64,000 bases of DNA from Stichopus chloronotus (Eukaryota > Echinodermata > Holothuroidea > Aspidochirotida > Stichopodidae): positions 33,355,976-33,419,975 of the forward strand of contig CM037829.1 in assembly GCA_021234535.1 (NCBI GenBank), given 5' to 3'. How positions within the stretch are numbered: the first letter of the stretch is position 1; each line of letters starts with the position of its first letter. The notes beneath the pieces were generated by a model. It did not search any database. It had not been told where the DNA came from and was given only the letters and a program-made list of their open reading frames with translations. A program made the translations under genes and the position numbers. Shown in pieces: positions 10,066-22,262 of this stretch.

Positions 10066-13000
10066 ATATTTTATCAAAGAATCTTACTTGTTCAGCTTCA
10101 GTCTTTACATTCATAACAAAAACATAACATGAGTTTGGTATTTGTATGTCAGTGTGCGTGGTGTCCCGTTGTCGAGGTGTGAGTGTGTGTGCGTGCGCGG
10201 GGGTGGGGGGGGGGGGCTTTGCAGTATACCATGATTAGTGTTCTCTCCAGGGAGTTCGAGCGTATGGTGCGCCCCGTGGTAAATATCGCTGCCCCATGAA
10301 ATAGTTACTGCCTCCCGAAATAGCTACCGTCCGTGACCATGGTTTCCGACCCCCACAAAATCTCGGCCGAATAAAAAAGAAACTCAGCAGTTTACAGCCA
10401 TTTCCAATACAGCAAAAAATCGTCTTCAATTAGCAACGTTTTGTTTAGCATTTCAATTATCAAACCTTTCCTCAAACCCCTCTCTGGCGATCACTTTGCA
10501 ATGTCGCCCACCCTCCTTCTCCCCTCTTGAAAATCTGGCAAGAACACAACATGCTTCTACACCAGAACAACTTTGAGTTCAATTATTTTATCTTTTGATG
10601 ACAAACAGAGATAGATATAACAGGAGGGGTGGGGAGGGGGAAGGAGATCGTTGAAACCGGAGTCAACCTTCAAATAACGTATAGTAGATGGAACGATTCA
10701 TGATTGTCACTCTGACCCTACTACAGACATACAATCGGAATGTGCGGCAAAGAAAAAAATAATAATAATCACCTACATCACCTCTCACGCCTTTCACTGC
10801 CCCACCCACCCACCCCCGCCTCCAGTCCATCTAAAACGAATGTCTAGTATTTTTGATTTCTGATTTTGAAATGTTACTGGCATAGTGAGTCTGTTCGCAA
10901 GTAGAGCAAAGGTCAATTATAACCGGAATATTGTTACAAATGTTAATTTGTTGTGACACCTTTCGCATCCGCGATATGCAGTCAGTGGCCCTGCACTTTC
11001 GGTTTCATCAACGTTCATCCTGGCCTTCCATGCATGTATCACCGTTCCTGGCTTTGTTTTCTACCATTTGCTGGTCAATGTTGATGGGATATGTCGACAT
11101 CTACCGTCATGGGAACTTCACCAAAACAACTTCCTTGGAGGAACAAAAAAAAAAGACTTCCCATACGTGGTGAGTGATTATGCTGATGACGAAGAGTATA
11201 GTTTGTCAGATCATCGGAAGTACTCTTCGTTCCCTTCCGAGAAAAGAACCAAACAGAAAACAGAAACAACAACAGGGGGAAAAGTACAAACACCAACAAT
11301 TACGACGGTTATTGTGAAATAAAACCCATGTGTCATCATCACACAACGGTAAACCTGACTTTTAAACAAGTGTTTTGTTGGTTTTGTGGTTTCAGGTAAA
11401 AATGGTCATGAACATTTGTTTCGTGATAACGCCCTCACTTAATCAACTTTCGGTACGGCGGAGGTTAACGAATGATACTTAATATTTATACTTGGATATT
11501 TATGTGTGTGTTTGCGTGTTGAAGTAAACGCAAGAAAAACAAGAAATGCATCTGCTTACACATTCCCGACATTACAGTGCAGATTCACAGGAAATGTTCA
11601 ACTTAAAAAGAAATGATATAAGCAAATGAAATAAATACGGTAGCAGATTAATCGGGTTAATCAACTGTTAAAGTCACTGAAATATTTTCTTTGAAGTATT
11701 GTGTAAGCTGCATAGCTGACTCATTCGTTTCGTGCAAAAGTAGGGAATACTTCAGGGGATCCTAGGGGATTCTTGGGGATTCTTCAGGTCTTACATGCTT
11801 ACTTCTGAAACAAGTACTATTGACTATGCCTTCGTCTTTCCTTACCTTATTTGTAATATAGAATTAGTCATCTGAAGAAAAAAAATTGTTTCACATTTCG
11901 CCTCGAATGATACTGCTCCACCCGCTAATAATCCATGACTTTTCCGTTATTGCTTCAATTGGCACCATTTTCAGACAATGTATATCTCAAATCGCCTACT
12001 TCCAATATTCGATCTACAAACGAACCCACCCACCCCCCAAAGGATAAAATACCGAAAAGTTGTCCAAATGTCCAACACAGGGACTTTCACCGGCGGTGAA
12101 CACACTGAGGAGGAACCTCCAACTTCTGTATAGGGTATGCTACCTCAAATGACCCCTCAGCACCGACTGTTGACCAAAATGCACCCAAAAAGTTTCAGTG
12201 GTATGGAATCAAGTAGAATATTAATGTTTGCATGTCACGCTGTGTCATGTAATAAGAATTTCCACAGTCCTTCGTTATGATTAATGACAGCAGGACCTCT
12301 CTAACGTAGGACGAAAAGTTGTGGCGCTCTTGCAAAAACAAATCGTGGAACACCAACAATCCCGATAGCCTATGCATGGGGCTATTGTGCAAATGCCCAT
12401 CACTAGTGTTCGGTTTTTGGAAACAAAGAAATCAGTCTTCACATTTTGCCCTGGTTATATTGGTTCTCAGACAGATTGGGAAACCATTTAACCATTTAAA
12501 AATCTGATTATGCTAATATCAAAGTAATCTGAGACCTTTATTATTCATTAAAATGGATGATTTCATGAAACTTTTGAGACTTGTAGTTGTGAGCAGAGGT
12601 AACTGATGTAGTGGGGGCAAGGGGGGGGGGGGGGTTAGCGGGCTGCAAGGAAGCCAGAGCAAAATTTATCTCGGATACCGGTTGCATGTTGGAGTTGGAC
12701 CTTGCAATTTTACATTTGTCATGTGGTGTTTAGATCATTGAGAGGCGAAGAAAATTTAAGCAGATTTTATAAAACGAAGAAAACAGAGTTGTTAAAACTT
12801 CCTGGAGCTTCGGCAAATCGACCATGAAGCGTTGTCTCTTGGGTTGGCAGATTAAAATATTTTACAGCCACGATTTCTCATTTGTGCGCTTTCAACCTGG
12901 ACAGAAAAGATGGTATGTGTGTGTGTGCGCGCGTGAGCGTGTGTGTGTGTGTGGGGGGGGGGGGGTGGATTGTTGAGGAAAATCAATTACACATGAGCCG

Positions 13001-16000
13001 TCCGTCTTGCAGTGTTATGCTTATGCTTATTAACTGACTGCGCCGGTTGGCTTTAACATACACACACAGAAACATATACGATAGTATGCGTATACTCAAC
13101 CACTCAGTATAACGCACATTTAGTTCCATGCATGTGACTCCTAGGTCACATGGGAACATTGACATTGCTTCTTCGGTTAATCCCCACGTTTCCAGTGAGA
13201 TCAAACTCATTCTTGGCGAAACATGGCGTCGCTATCCGTCGGCGCATCACGGTGGATAAACGTATCATTGGTCTAGGTATCATTAGTCTAGGTCTGATTA
13301 TTTTGAGGATATATATCTTTCGAGTTAAATGAGATTTCAAAGCTAACTGTGATAATCCGATACGTAATGGCCTCATAAAAGCCATTTCAATCTAGGTCAA
13401 TCGAGTTTCTTGTGACTCCCTTCAGTGACTGAGATGCAGGTGTTCATGTTGTGATTTAAAGTAGTATGGATACGTGAACGCAAAGCATCAGTTCCACGAT
13501 GTCAACTCTTGCATATCGAAGATGACGCTCGGGATAGAAAATACTCGCGAATACCAAAAAAAAAGAAGGAAGAAAGAAAAAACTGTGAATGGAACTGAAA
13601 ACAATCAAGCCAGGAAAAAAAGAGACATGTTGTATCGAAGGATACTGAGAACATGAACCAAAGATTGTTTTTGTCAAGGTTGATTGCAAATTCATCTGCA
13701 GACAAAAAAAAAAGGAGACATAAAATACATTGGAACATGTTTGCAGTTGGCCGCATGGGATCTCTTTTGTAAATGTGTAAGGGACATGCAAATTCGTGAC
13801 ATATTTTTACTTTGCAACCTTTTAAGGTTTCTCTCGCATGGACAGCTTGACGATCGACAAACGAAGAAAGCATAAGGTGGTAGGTATTTTTCAACTTTTC
13901 CTTGCTGGATCCCCCCCCCCTCCGCCCCTTCCCACCTCCGGCTTTTCCCACGACCACAAAGGTAAATATGTTGTATGATAAATTTGTTGCATGGCTAAGA
14001 CAGAAAAGGACAAAGGTTCCTTTGATGTATAAAACTTGCTATCTTGAGCAGGTGGGAAAGCTGATGTAAGGGGCGGGAAAAAACAGTTTCTAACTTTTGT
14101 TTGTATTTAAAGAACCAAACTTTAGAGTAATCCCTCCCGACACTGAACTCATAGCGAGCAGAGTGACAGATCAGAACAGCTGGACTGGCGTTTTTGTCTC
14201 TGAGAAGAGCCCCTAGTTTCTCAAATTTGTGATACACTCAAAGTTAATTTGATATTATTTTCTAACACACTGAGTTGCCCGAAATGACAAGAATGCATTA
14301 TTCAATGTGAGCTTCAACTGAATATTCCAGCCGATGGTATCTTAGAGGCCTACATGTTTTATTTCTCGTTGGCGCCATCGGATAGTTCTTCCCAATGCAT
14401 ACATTGCTCCTGTGATATAACGTAGGCCTACAGACGGATGTAAAGGATAGACGGAGCCATGGCGATAGTTAACACAGTCGGCTACAAAAATGTTTTAATT
14501 ACGTATAACCTAGTTTACATGATAATCAACTGAGCGTACCTCCTACAAATCACTCTGCATCGCTTTCCGTCACGTGCACAAAACTTTTGTGTACACCCAG
14601 AGAGTACCTTTATACAGATCCCCTCAGAGAAATCATAAGTTTTAACTACATAAACAAAAGCCCGCCAATGCCGCGAAAATGGCGTCAAATTGTCAGCTGC
14701 AACTGAGGAGGGTCAGTAGCTGCAGCTGAAACCGTCGGTATAAGGTAGGTGTAATAGTTTCATATGTACCAACACGGCACAGTTACTTTGCTGCTAAGAT
14801 ATTTCATTAGTTATAGCAGAGAAACGATCGAAACGATAGGCAGTATACATGGCTATGCCAGACGGGTACAGATCAAATGCCAGAGCCACAACAAGTGAGC
14901 TATTCTCTAGAGGAACTGATCACTCTGTGACGTCACATCCAAGGGTTTTATAGCACTGATCTCTAAATTTTAGATTAACTGGATTGGCGGATCAGCTCGT
15001 TTCTGCATGTAAAACCGCCGAAAACTAGTATTTTGGATGAACCAACATGACAGACACTGGTGTCTATGGAACGCCAAGAGGACAAACGGAATCGGTATAG
15101 GGGGTGATTTTAAGTTACAGCTATATAAAACGATGTAGTAGAGATTTAAAATGAAGTAGGAATCTATGTAAACTGAAATGGTATGGACATAAAATCAGGC
15201 CACTATCGATCGGTTTTCCATTTAACCTCAGGCCTATGAATATTAAAATAAAGTCAGGCCGTTGAATAGGAGGACCAGCTTCTGAAGTTTCCACGAGTTC
15301 GCGTCTTTATACACTAGTGTATTGCATAAATGTGTGTAACCATACCGATGCTATACTCGCACAAGAGGATAAACCAGTTCAGAATTAAAAGCGCACATGC
15401 TAATTAGAGGGTACAAACCGCGAAAAAAAACGCTCAAAGATTTTCTGTTGCAGTTCCGCCATAAGAAGTTTTTTTTTCGTAGAGATAAGCTGAACGAAAA
15501 GAACTGGTCAGTTAGGCGGGGTACCTGCATAGCGCCTCCGTATGAAGGAAAAAGAAAAACTCGTCCGCTATACGCCGGGTACGGAAAAAACTGCTTTTAC
15601 TCATTTTGTTATCGTGCCGTAGTTCGTGTTTCCATTTGATCTTTTACATAATATCATTATGATACTAACGTAATATGGTCATACTCTCACTCTGAATTGA
15701 CAATGAAAGAACCTGTGGATGGATCAATTTTCTGTAAAATGTCCAGTCTTGTTTAATTCCAGGATGTGATAAGTTGTCACTTGAACATTTGTCAGAAAAA
15801 ATTGCTTAGTTACTAACTTAGGAAGTTATAAACAAGTTAACATTCTGCTGAAAATGGTTTAATCGGTCACTGGTTACAGAAGTGAGCAAATAAACTTTTT
15901 GCAAAAAATTGTTACAGTAAACCATATAAAGCTGAGCTATATTTGAACTATATATAATAAACAATACATAAAGTATACATATAAAGTATCCCAGTGTAGC

Positions 16001-17440
16001 AGACACATCGAAAACTTTGAACTTTATATCACGTCAAATTTTTCGAAGCTGTCCGATACAATCAAATAGTGGACGTAACTTAATCAGCCGATAAACTTGT
16101 CTTCAAATTTCCTATAGATGTCTTATCAAATTCAAACTACTTCCGATAACGGAAACGCTTATGAAGCTATTTACAACAATTTATATTCAGGCCTAAAATA
16201 TTGCATAGTAGACGGGGGCCAATCAATCGCAGATACACAAATGACTTAAAGGAGGCACGTATAGTTTTAAAACAAACTTCACTTAACGGTATGTCAATCT
16301 TTCTTGTAATTATCTATTCTCCTTTAAAAAAAAATCACATTTTTTTTTTGTTTGGTATCACACAACTGAAAGGCATCACGTTATTGCTGAGCCACATTTA
16401 ACATTTGGTTTTTGTTTCAGCCAAAAAGCAAAATTTTTTTTAAATGGAAATACCAGTTTTGTTTCAATTTGATGATTACTATAAAATTGTATATTCGTTC
16501 ATTATTTTAAGTCACTTTTTTGTGGCCGTGTCTGTGCCACTCGGTGATAGTCACATCACGAGTACTAGGGGGGTTACCTTAACTTACCTACTTCTGTGAG
16601 GTACTTCTGTTGTTATATTGCTTTTCTCTTTATAACTCTGAAGGAATGACAGGTCATTGATTCCACAGGATACTTTTCAAACGGTGATATTCTACCATAC
16701 ACGAGACTTAAGTTCTGTGTAGATTGTTTTTAATAAAAAGTGAAAGTGCATGCTTAAAATTAGTATCGAACTTAGTTGTAATGAAGTCTAGTACGTGATG
16801 ATTAGTTCTCTTTGCAGAGGGACCTTATCTTGGGGGGGACACATAAGTTTAAAGGGAACGGATCGTTTCATCATCTTTAATAAATCGAAGTAATCGGAGT
16901 TCATTACGTCGCTTTTGCATTTTAGTTTTCCCAAATTGTTTACTTTAAACCGGCGGACTTGTCAAAGCTGACTTTAACACTTAAACTGCAGCTGACTTAA
17001 ACACGCAACGTAAACATTGTTCGTGAAACTTCACAGTGCACATACTTGTGCGGTCACGTTATTCATGAGAGGATTCGTTGCTATTATGAAAGGAAGATCC
17101 ACAGTAGGGCAGCTGAGGACTTCGAAGGCGCAAGATCCCAAACAATGTCAAAATTTCATCAATAAAATAAAAAATTGAAACCGTATATTTTTTTTTTCTA
17201 TTGCATGATAAGGTGAACATTAAGTATTTTGATCAAATTATTCGGTCTATTATTACAATAGCGTTAAATATAATACAAACTTATAGAACTAAATAGATTT
17301 TGTTGAAAAATGCATTCATTCATAAAAAGGGAGAAAGTTTCCATGCCCGGGTCCACTCAGGATTATAGATCCCTCCGAGTGTTAAGTTTTACTAGTTCCA
17401 GACTATAATCTCCAACACTGTTTGTATGTGCTTCGCCTAG
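10066..17440. other. Gene-free stretch
   Basis: No coding region, RNA gene or classifiable transposon was recognised. Visible structure is limited to (GT)n-(G)n compound microsatellites (10180-10217, 12914-12968), C and G runs (12620-12635, 13911-13920), small palindromes (TTCACC-GGC-GGTGAA near 12087) and two TAGGCCTA octamers upstream near 9.8 kb with another at 14423-14430. Confidence 0.5.
12914..12968. repeat. (GT)n followed by G run
   Basis: GT/GC dinucleotide repeat passing directly into a run of 13 G. The same compound structure recurs at 10180-10217, 63242-63270 and 63557-63584. Confidence 0.9.
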
Positions 17441-17442
17441 CT

Positions 17443-17444
<2 letters not shown>

Positions 17445-17500
<56 letters not shown>
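17445..17500. repeat. (TA)n microsatellite
   Basis: About 28 uninterrupted TA units just left of the hAT-like element. Confidence 0.97.
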
Positions 17501-17502
<2 letters not shown>

Positions 17503-17514
17503 CATAAATGGTTG

Positions 17515-18296
17515 TTGGAGGACAGTGGCGACGCCAGAATGTCAGACTTGAGGGGGCAAACTGAGGGCAGAGGAAAATGTTGGGGGGCAAAGATTTTCGC
17601 GTGCAGCGCGAAACCGAGCGCGAAGCGCGAGGCCTTGAGGGTGGGATCCAGGGGCGCTCCTTAGGGCCCCTGGTGGGGTAAGGGGGGCGAAGCCCTCGGA
17701 AGCTCTGAGGTTTTAGCATATCTCTAGGTGGAAAACTAAATCCCAAGAGAGGTATATTATTTATTTTTATATTATTCATTTTTTCGGTTGACCGTACTCC
17801 AAGGTTCCCAACTTTTTTCTTTGGGGGAACTATTTCACATTTACGCGGTGCCACCGAGTACACACACACACATACACCCACACACACACACACAGGCTAC
17901 ATACACTTCCATTCCATTCCTATATTTAGGAAAACAACGACATTCCTATATTTAGGAAAACAACCACCTACCCGCCCTTCTCTAATGCTGGACGGTAAAC
18001 ATTCCAGTGAAAATTGGTCTGGCCAGGCTGACCCACTGTTGAAGTGCCTACGGGCATGATATGAAAACTGGCACCCTGTGTAACATAAATTAGTCATTTA
18101 TCAATCGTGGTTAGCCGGAAGCTGTTCTTATTCAGTCCAATGCCAATACATAGTTTTGTGATTAAACTAATTTTGGATGAGTACAAGATCTGATTGGGAA
18201 GGGTGAGAGCAACTGGGGGGGGGGGGGGACTGGGGGAAGGAAGCAATCGGGGGAAATGCCCCCTCATTCCCCCGTAGCGCCGCCACTGTTGGAGGA
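17515..18296 (+). mobile_element. Non-autonomous hAT-like element with 8-bp target duplication
   Basis: The element proper is 17523-18288 (766 bp). It starts CAGTGGCGACGCC and ends with the inverted form GCGCCGCCACTG, so 11 of the first 12 terminal bases match; a second shared block, GAGGGGGCA, lies a little further in on both ends. Perfect 8-bp direct repeats TTGGAGGA flank it at 17515-17522 and 18289-18296. An 8-bp duplication with CAGTGGCG-type ends fits the hAT superfamily. No transposase frame is present. A CpG-rich block (about 17595-17640), a (CA)n tract (17861-17895) and a tandem duplication of about 24 bp (17918-17965) lie inside. Confidence 0.85.
17861..17895. repeat. (CA)n microsatellite inside the hAT-like element
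   Basis: CA repeat interrupted by one CATACACC phrase. Confidence 0.9.
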
Positions 18297-19780
18297 GTAC
18301 AAAATACTAGAATTTGGTCCCCCTGGAACCTTCTTCAGCGACGTCTAGCAGTACAGTAACTTTACCCATTTAGTTGGTAAATACATTCACACGGGGATAC
18401 TAAAACAAACTTAACGGGATTAAAGCGTTTGATGAAACGTGTAATGACGAAGAAGATCGAAGTATTTCTTGAGTCCAGTGCGGTGTGATTAATGCTTCAT
18501 TACATGCATTTTTATATTTGTATTTTAAATGTATACAAAGTAGGTTATGAGGAATTTGTACGTTGGACTTGCTGGTGGAACGTTCAGATAGAAAAAGAAG
18601 TAAAAACGTTGGAATTAACTGTAAGTAGAGTGTCCTGTAGCCTTCTATAGAAGATAATAAAAGTATGTAGGCCTTACGCCCTCTCTCCTACGACGGATGC
18701 CCACAGTGAGTAAGCGTTACGACTCGCTTACCCACATAGCGGATTGTGATAAGACATATCGCAGAAAACGACGCTCAGCGTGTGGTAACAATGTATAATT
18801 TGATAATCATGAAAAAAGGGGGACTGTTAGGCCGTCTGGTGTGTCGATAACCGAGCTAGTATATGGACTCGAAAGGTCAAGGTCATGGCCAGGGAGACCT
18901 TAAGTATTAATTGGAAAACTGTCCTTCCTAACAAGTTTCATAAATTATATGAAAAATACTCGGTGGCAGTTTTTCATATTGATCGACGCTATTTCGATTT
19001 TTGACGCAAAAAATAAATAAGAAAAAAATAAAATACAAAACAATAAAACGGAAGATAGAAGAAGAAAACAGTATTAGTTTGTCTCCTTGGAGTCTGTGCA
19101 AGCTGTTTGATCTTATACGTGTTATCGATTATCCTGACATTGACGAAAAAGTCAAAACCTGGGAACAGGTTATTCGAGAGATACTAGGAACAAAAAAGGC
19201 ATACCAATAACGAAGGTCATGCGAAGGGAAGCGCTGCAGTTCTTACACAATGTTAAAATTTAAGTAGTCCCTAGCATCATATACATAACATAGGCTCACT
19301 TAAATTTGGAACTTGTTTATAAACATAGTACACATGAACCCAGACACAGTGATAATTCAATGTATATTGCATCCTCAACGGTGTCCTATAAAAATGTGTA
19401 AGGTTGCCCTTGTGTGGGTTACTTGGTTTGATAACGAAGAACAATAATTTGCGCTTGATATGCGATGTCACTATTGAGGATGTTTCTTGTTCCTTGTATC
19501 GGATATTTCTGTTATGCCAAATGACTATATCTTCCGGACTTCTGCGGATTGACAAGCAAATGTAAGCGGAACAGGAGTCCCCTCCCCCTCCATATTCTCT
19601 ACACCCCTCTCGCGGCCCCATGCACAGCTAGCAACAGCAAGTTCCAAACGACTCCATCTCCGAATATCCCCGGCCTCTTTAAAATTCTGATCTAAGTTTA
19701 AACTTAGAAAACAAAATTGTTCAACTATAGGGAAGAGGTGTTTTCCGTGATTTTATTTCTAGGTCAAGTTTCGGAGCAAG
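18297..19780. other. Gene-free stretch
   Basis: Nothing classifiable. A 69-codon plus-strand frame at 19001-19210 has a lysine-rich start from an A-rich tract and then an ordinary-looking composition, but matches no family I recognise. Confidence 0.45.
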
Positions 19781-19787
19781 CAGTCAG

Positions 19788-20290
19788 AGGGGCAAAATGG
19801 TTGTTACGCGCGCTGTGTAAGAGAAATATCCAATGCTCTTTAATGGCATTGGAGGGGTTGGGGAGGATGATTGCTGGCAGGACTATTAGGGTCCCTATAT
19901 ATAGAGAGACAGGGTTGGGATTTAAGACATTTCCACCGGGCGAACATTGTGGGCCTATGTGGGCAAGTTAGTCAAACGGTGGTACATGATCTGAACTTAT
20001 TTATGTATAACGGCAATTTGATTGGTTATCATGTCTCACAAAGGATTAATAAGATCGTACATTTCGAGACAAAATGGCGTCAAGTAACCACTTGTCACAA
20101 CCCTCTCTTTCTCTTTATAGGAACCAATAAGGACTATCTAAGCGGAGCGCCACCATCGGTTGGCGCACAGCGTAAAAGGAATTTTTGGCTTGTCAAACTT
20201 CCTAGGTGGCCAGAAACGGCACTTCCTGGGTGTTATAAGCTGCATATGCACAGTCTAGAAACAGGGATCTCATGTTTGCAAGTTGTCAAA
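19788..20290 (+). mobile_element. Diverged relative of the 40.6-kb hAT-like element, interrupted
   Basis: Two blocks resemble 40592-40770. The left block shares AGGGGCAAAAT and GCAGGACTATT. The right block (20131-20280) shares GGACTAT-CTAAGCG, CGCCAC-ATCGGTTG, TTTTGG and the GGTGGCCAGAAACG region. The blocks are separated by the insertion at 19888-20130. The right terminus could not be found, so this copy is probably truncated. Apparent open frames across it are chance. Confidence 0.6.
19880..20138 (+). mobile_element. Nested MITE with TIRs and ~8-bp target duplication
   Basis: The insert 19888-20130 (243 bp) splits a sequence that is continuous in the related copy at 40.6 kb. Flanks are GGACTATT (19880-19887) and GGACTATC (20131-20138), differing at the last base. 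The two ends are inverted relatives: the left has GGTCCCTATATATAGAGAG then GGGTTGGGA, the right (reversed) has GGTTCCTATAAAGAGA then GGGTTGTGA. An hAT-type origin is plausible from the duplication length. Confidence 0.7.
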
Positions 20291-20330
20291 TTACTGAGAG
20301 CAAAAGTGAATCTATGATAATGTTAATACA

Positions 20331-21700
20331 TATCAGATGAGTTGAGATGATGAAGGAATCATAAATTATGCAACCGCTTTCACATATTCTTGGATCACTC
20401 GGCAGATATTTGATTGGGTACAAACATATCTTTAGGCCCACAGGTTTTTTTTTCATTGGGCAGTAAAGTCACAGTGATTGTTTGCAGGGTCTCAAGAGAT
20501 TCGAAGTGCTCTGCTATGAGTTTAGCTATATTTGATTTCTTACTGAGCCTAGGACGTGGATGAAGTAACATCAATGCGTGTTACACAGGGTGAAGCGGAA
20601 ATATAATATGCTCCTGTTGCATTGGCGCAGCCAGAATTTTTGATTAAGGGTGAACTGAGAATTGTTTGTAGACCATCTAAAAGGGGCGCTTGCATATTGG
20701 AACGGAGCGTACCAGACAAAAAAATATGTAACGCTCACCCCTAGACTGCTGGAAATCGCTCATCCCAGGCTCAACAAGTAAGCGCCAGGAAATGGTACTG
20801 TCAATATTCTTGGATGAAAAAATAAATCTCATTTGGGAGTTTTCCGATGATAAGGTGTGATAAAAATTTGCACATTCCATGATGAATACTATACCTACTT
20901 GCTTGAATCTGAGGGCAGAAAATTGGTAACACCGTCATAATTTCCTGGATATGCAGGGCGCTGAAGTACTCAAACTTGAATTTTCTTTACCTTCTCTTCC
21001 ATTTTTCTTATTCTGATCTTTTTCTATTTACGTGATCTCTTTTGCGAAAAGCTGAGAAGGGCGTAGGTAATCCATTTGAGTCCGTCGGGAGGGGGGGGGG
21101 CGACCGTCCCGTGACCTCCTGAGTAGATTTTGGTTTGAAGACGGCCATAGCTTGCACTTACTGCTATTGCTAAAAGGTGGAGGATGCATGGACTAAATTA
21201 CGTTACGCGCATGGAAAGGCGTCATGAGAACTACAAGGCTCAACAAAAGAATTTGGCATTCGACCGATAATGACAAGATTGTAGTGCTGCGCAATACAAT
21301 TAAAAAAAAAAGGAGACGGTTTTACAGAGACAAAGGTCAACAAAATACCCAACGACAGCAGAAATAAATGCGTAGCTTGCAATAAAGGTTAAGCTATAAT
21401 TTAATTGAAATTCATCACCAAAAAAAAAAAAAACAGTTATCTAATGAAATACTAGTGTAACGAGGAAATTGATTTTCAACGAATATGATAAGAAGCTGAC
21501 CTTGCAACCACAAATTTCTGCTTTCGGGATATGGTATCCAACTTCGCTCTGGACCTGTCGCAACGTATACCACGTATGCTTTGAACGCAGCCTACTTTGC
21601 CCGTTAACTAACAATATACTATTTTATCTTGAAATACCTATCAAATCATTCTAAAACAAGGTATTTTGCTTGCGTAGGGGAGAGTAGGGGAAGGATGAAA
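20331..21700. other. Gene-free stretch
   Basis: No gene was recognised. A possible degraded transposon end (GGCGCAGCCAGAATTT, about 20623-20640) resembles CAGTGGCG-type termini, but no partner end was found. G run at 21090-21098 and A runs at 21301 and 21420. Confidence 0.4.
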
Positions 21701-21705
21701 GAGGC

Positions 21706-21863
21706 GGGGGGGGGGGGATGGAGGGGGGATGGAGGGGGGATGGAGGGGGATGGAGGGGGATGGAGGGGGGATGGAGGGGGATGGAGGGGGATGGAGGGGG
21801 GATGGAGGGGGGATGGAGGGGGATGGAGGGGGGATGGAGGGGGGATGGAGGGGGATGGAGGGT
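21706..21863 (+). repeat. G-rich 11/12-bp minisatellite
   Basis: Fourteen ATGGA units, each followed by five or six G, preceded by a run of nine or more G. The plus strand carries dense G tracts able to form quadruplexes. The open frames through it are artefacts of the repeat. Confidence 0.95.
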
Positions 21864-22036
21864 GGGTGGGTGAGGCCAGATTTTAGGCATCATTAAAAGT
21901 CAGTTTATTACATACCTCTATTTTGTACAGCACTTAGATGTTCTGTTTCCAAAGTTGTACTATCAAACAGAAGTACAATCGCCACAAGCTTGGGGTACCA
22001 ATAATGGCCGGTTTCATTTAAACCATCGATGTAGCG

Positions 22037-22262
22037 ACCTACCACCCTTAGCCACCCTCACCCCACCTTACCTACCCTCACCCAACCTTACCCAACCTTA
22101 TCCACCCATACCCACCCTTACCCCCTTTACCCACGCTTACCCAACCTTAGACAACCTAACCCAAACCTTACCCAACCTTACAGCAATCTTACCCAACCAC
22201 CCAACCTTTCGCAACCTTATCCAACCTTACCCAACCTTTCCCAACCTTACCCATCTATCCAC
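22037..22262 (+). repeat. C-rich degenerate ~10-bp minisatellite (ACCTTACCCA-like)
   Basis: About 20 diverged units of CCAACCTTAC or CCACCCTTAC. The minus strand reads GGGTAAGGTT, which is not the TTAGGG telomere unit. Confidence 0.9.

Noticed and set aside
17363..17893. 176-codon minus-strand frame
   Set aside because: Runs across the (TA)n tract and into the hAT-like element; no protein similarity.
19001..19210. Possible short exon or protein fragment
   Set aside because: Half comes from an A-rich tract; no family recognised and no splice partners.
21629..21893. Gly/Trp-rich and Pro/His-rich frames
   Set aside because: Both are readings of the G-rich minisatellite.
22037..22262. Interstitial telomere repeat
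   Set aside because: The unit is GGGTAAGGTT-like and degenerate, not TTAGGG.
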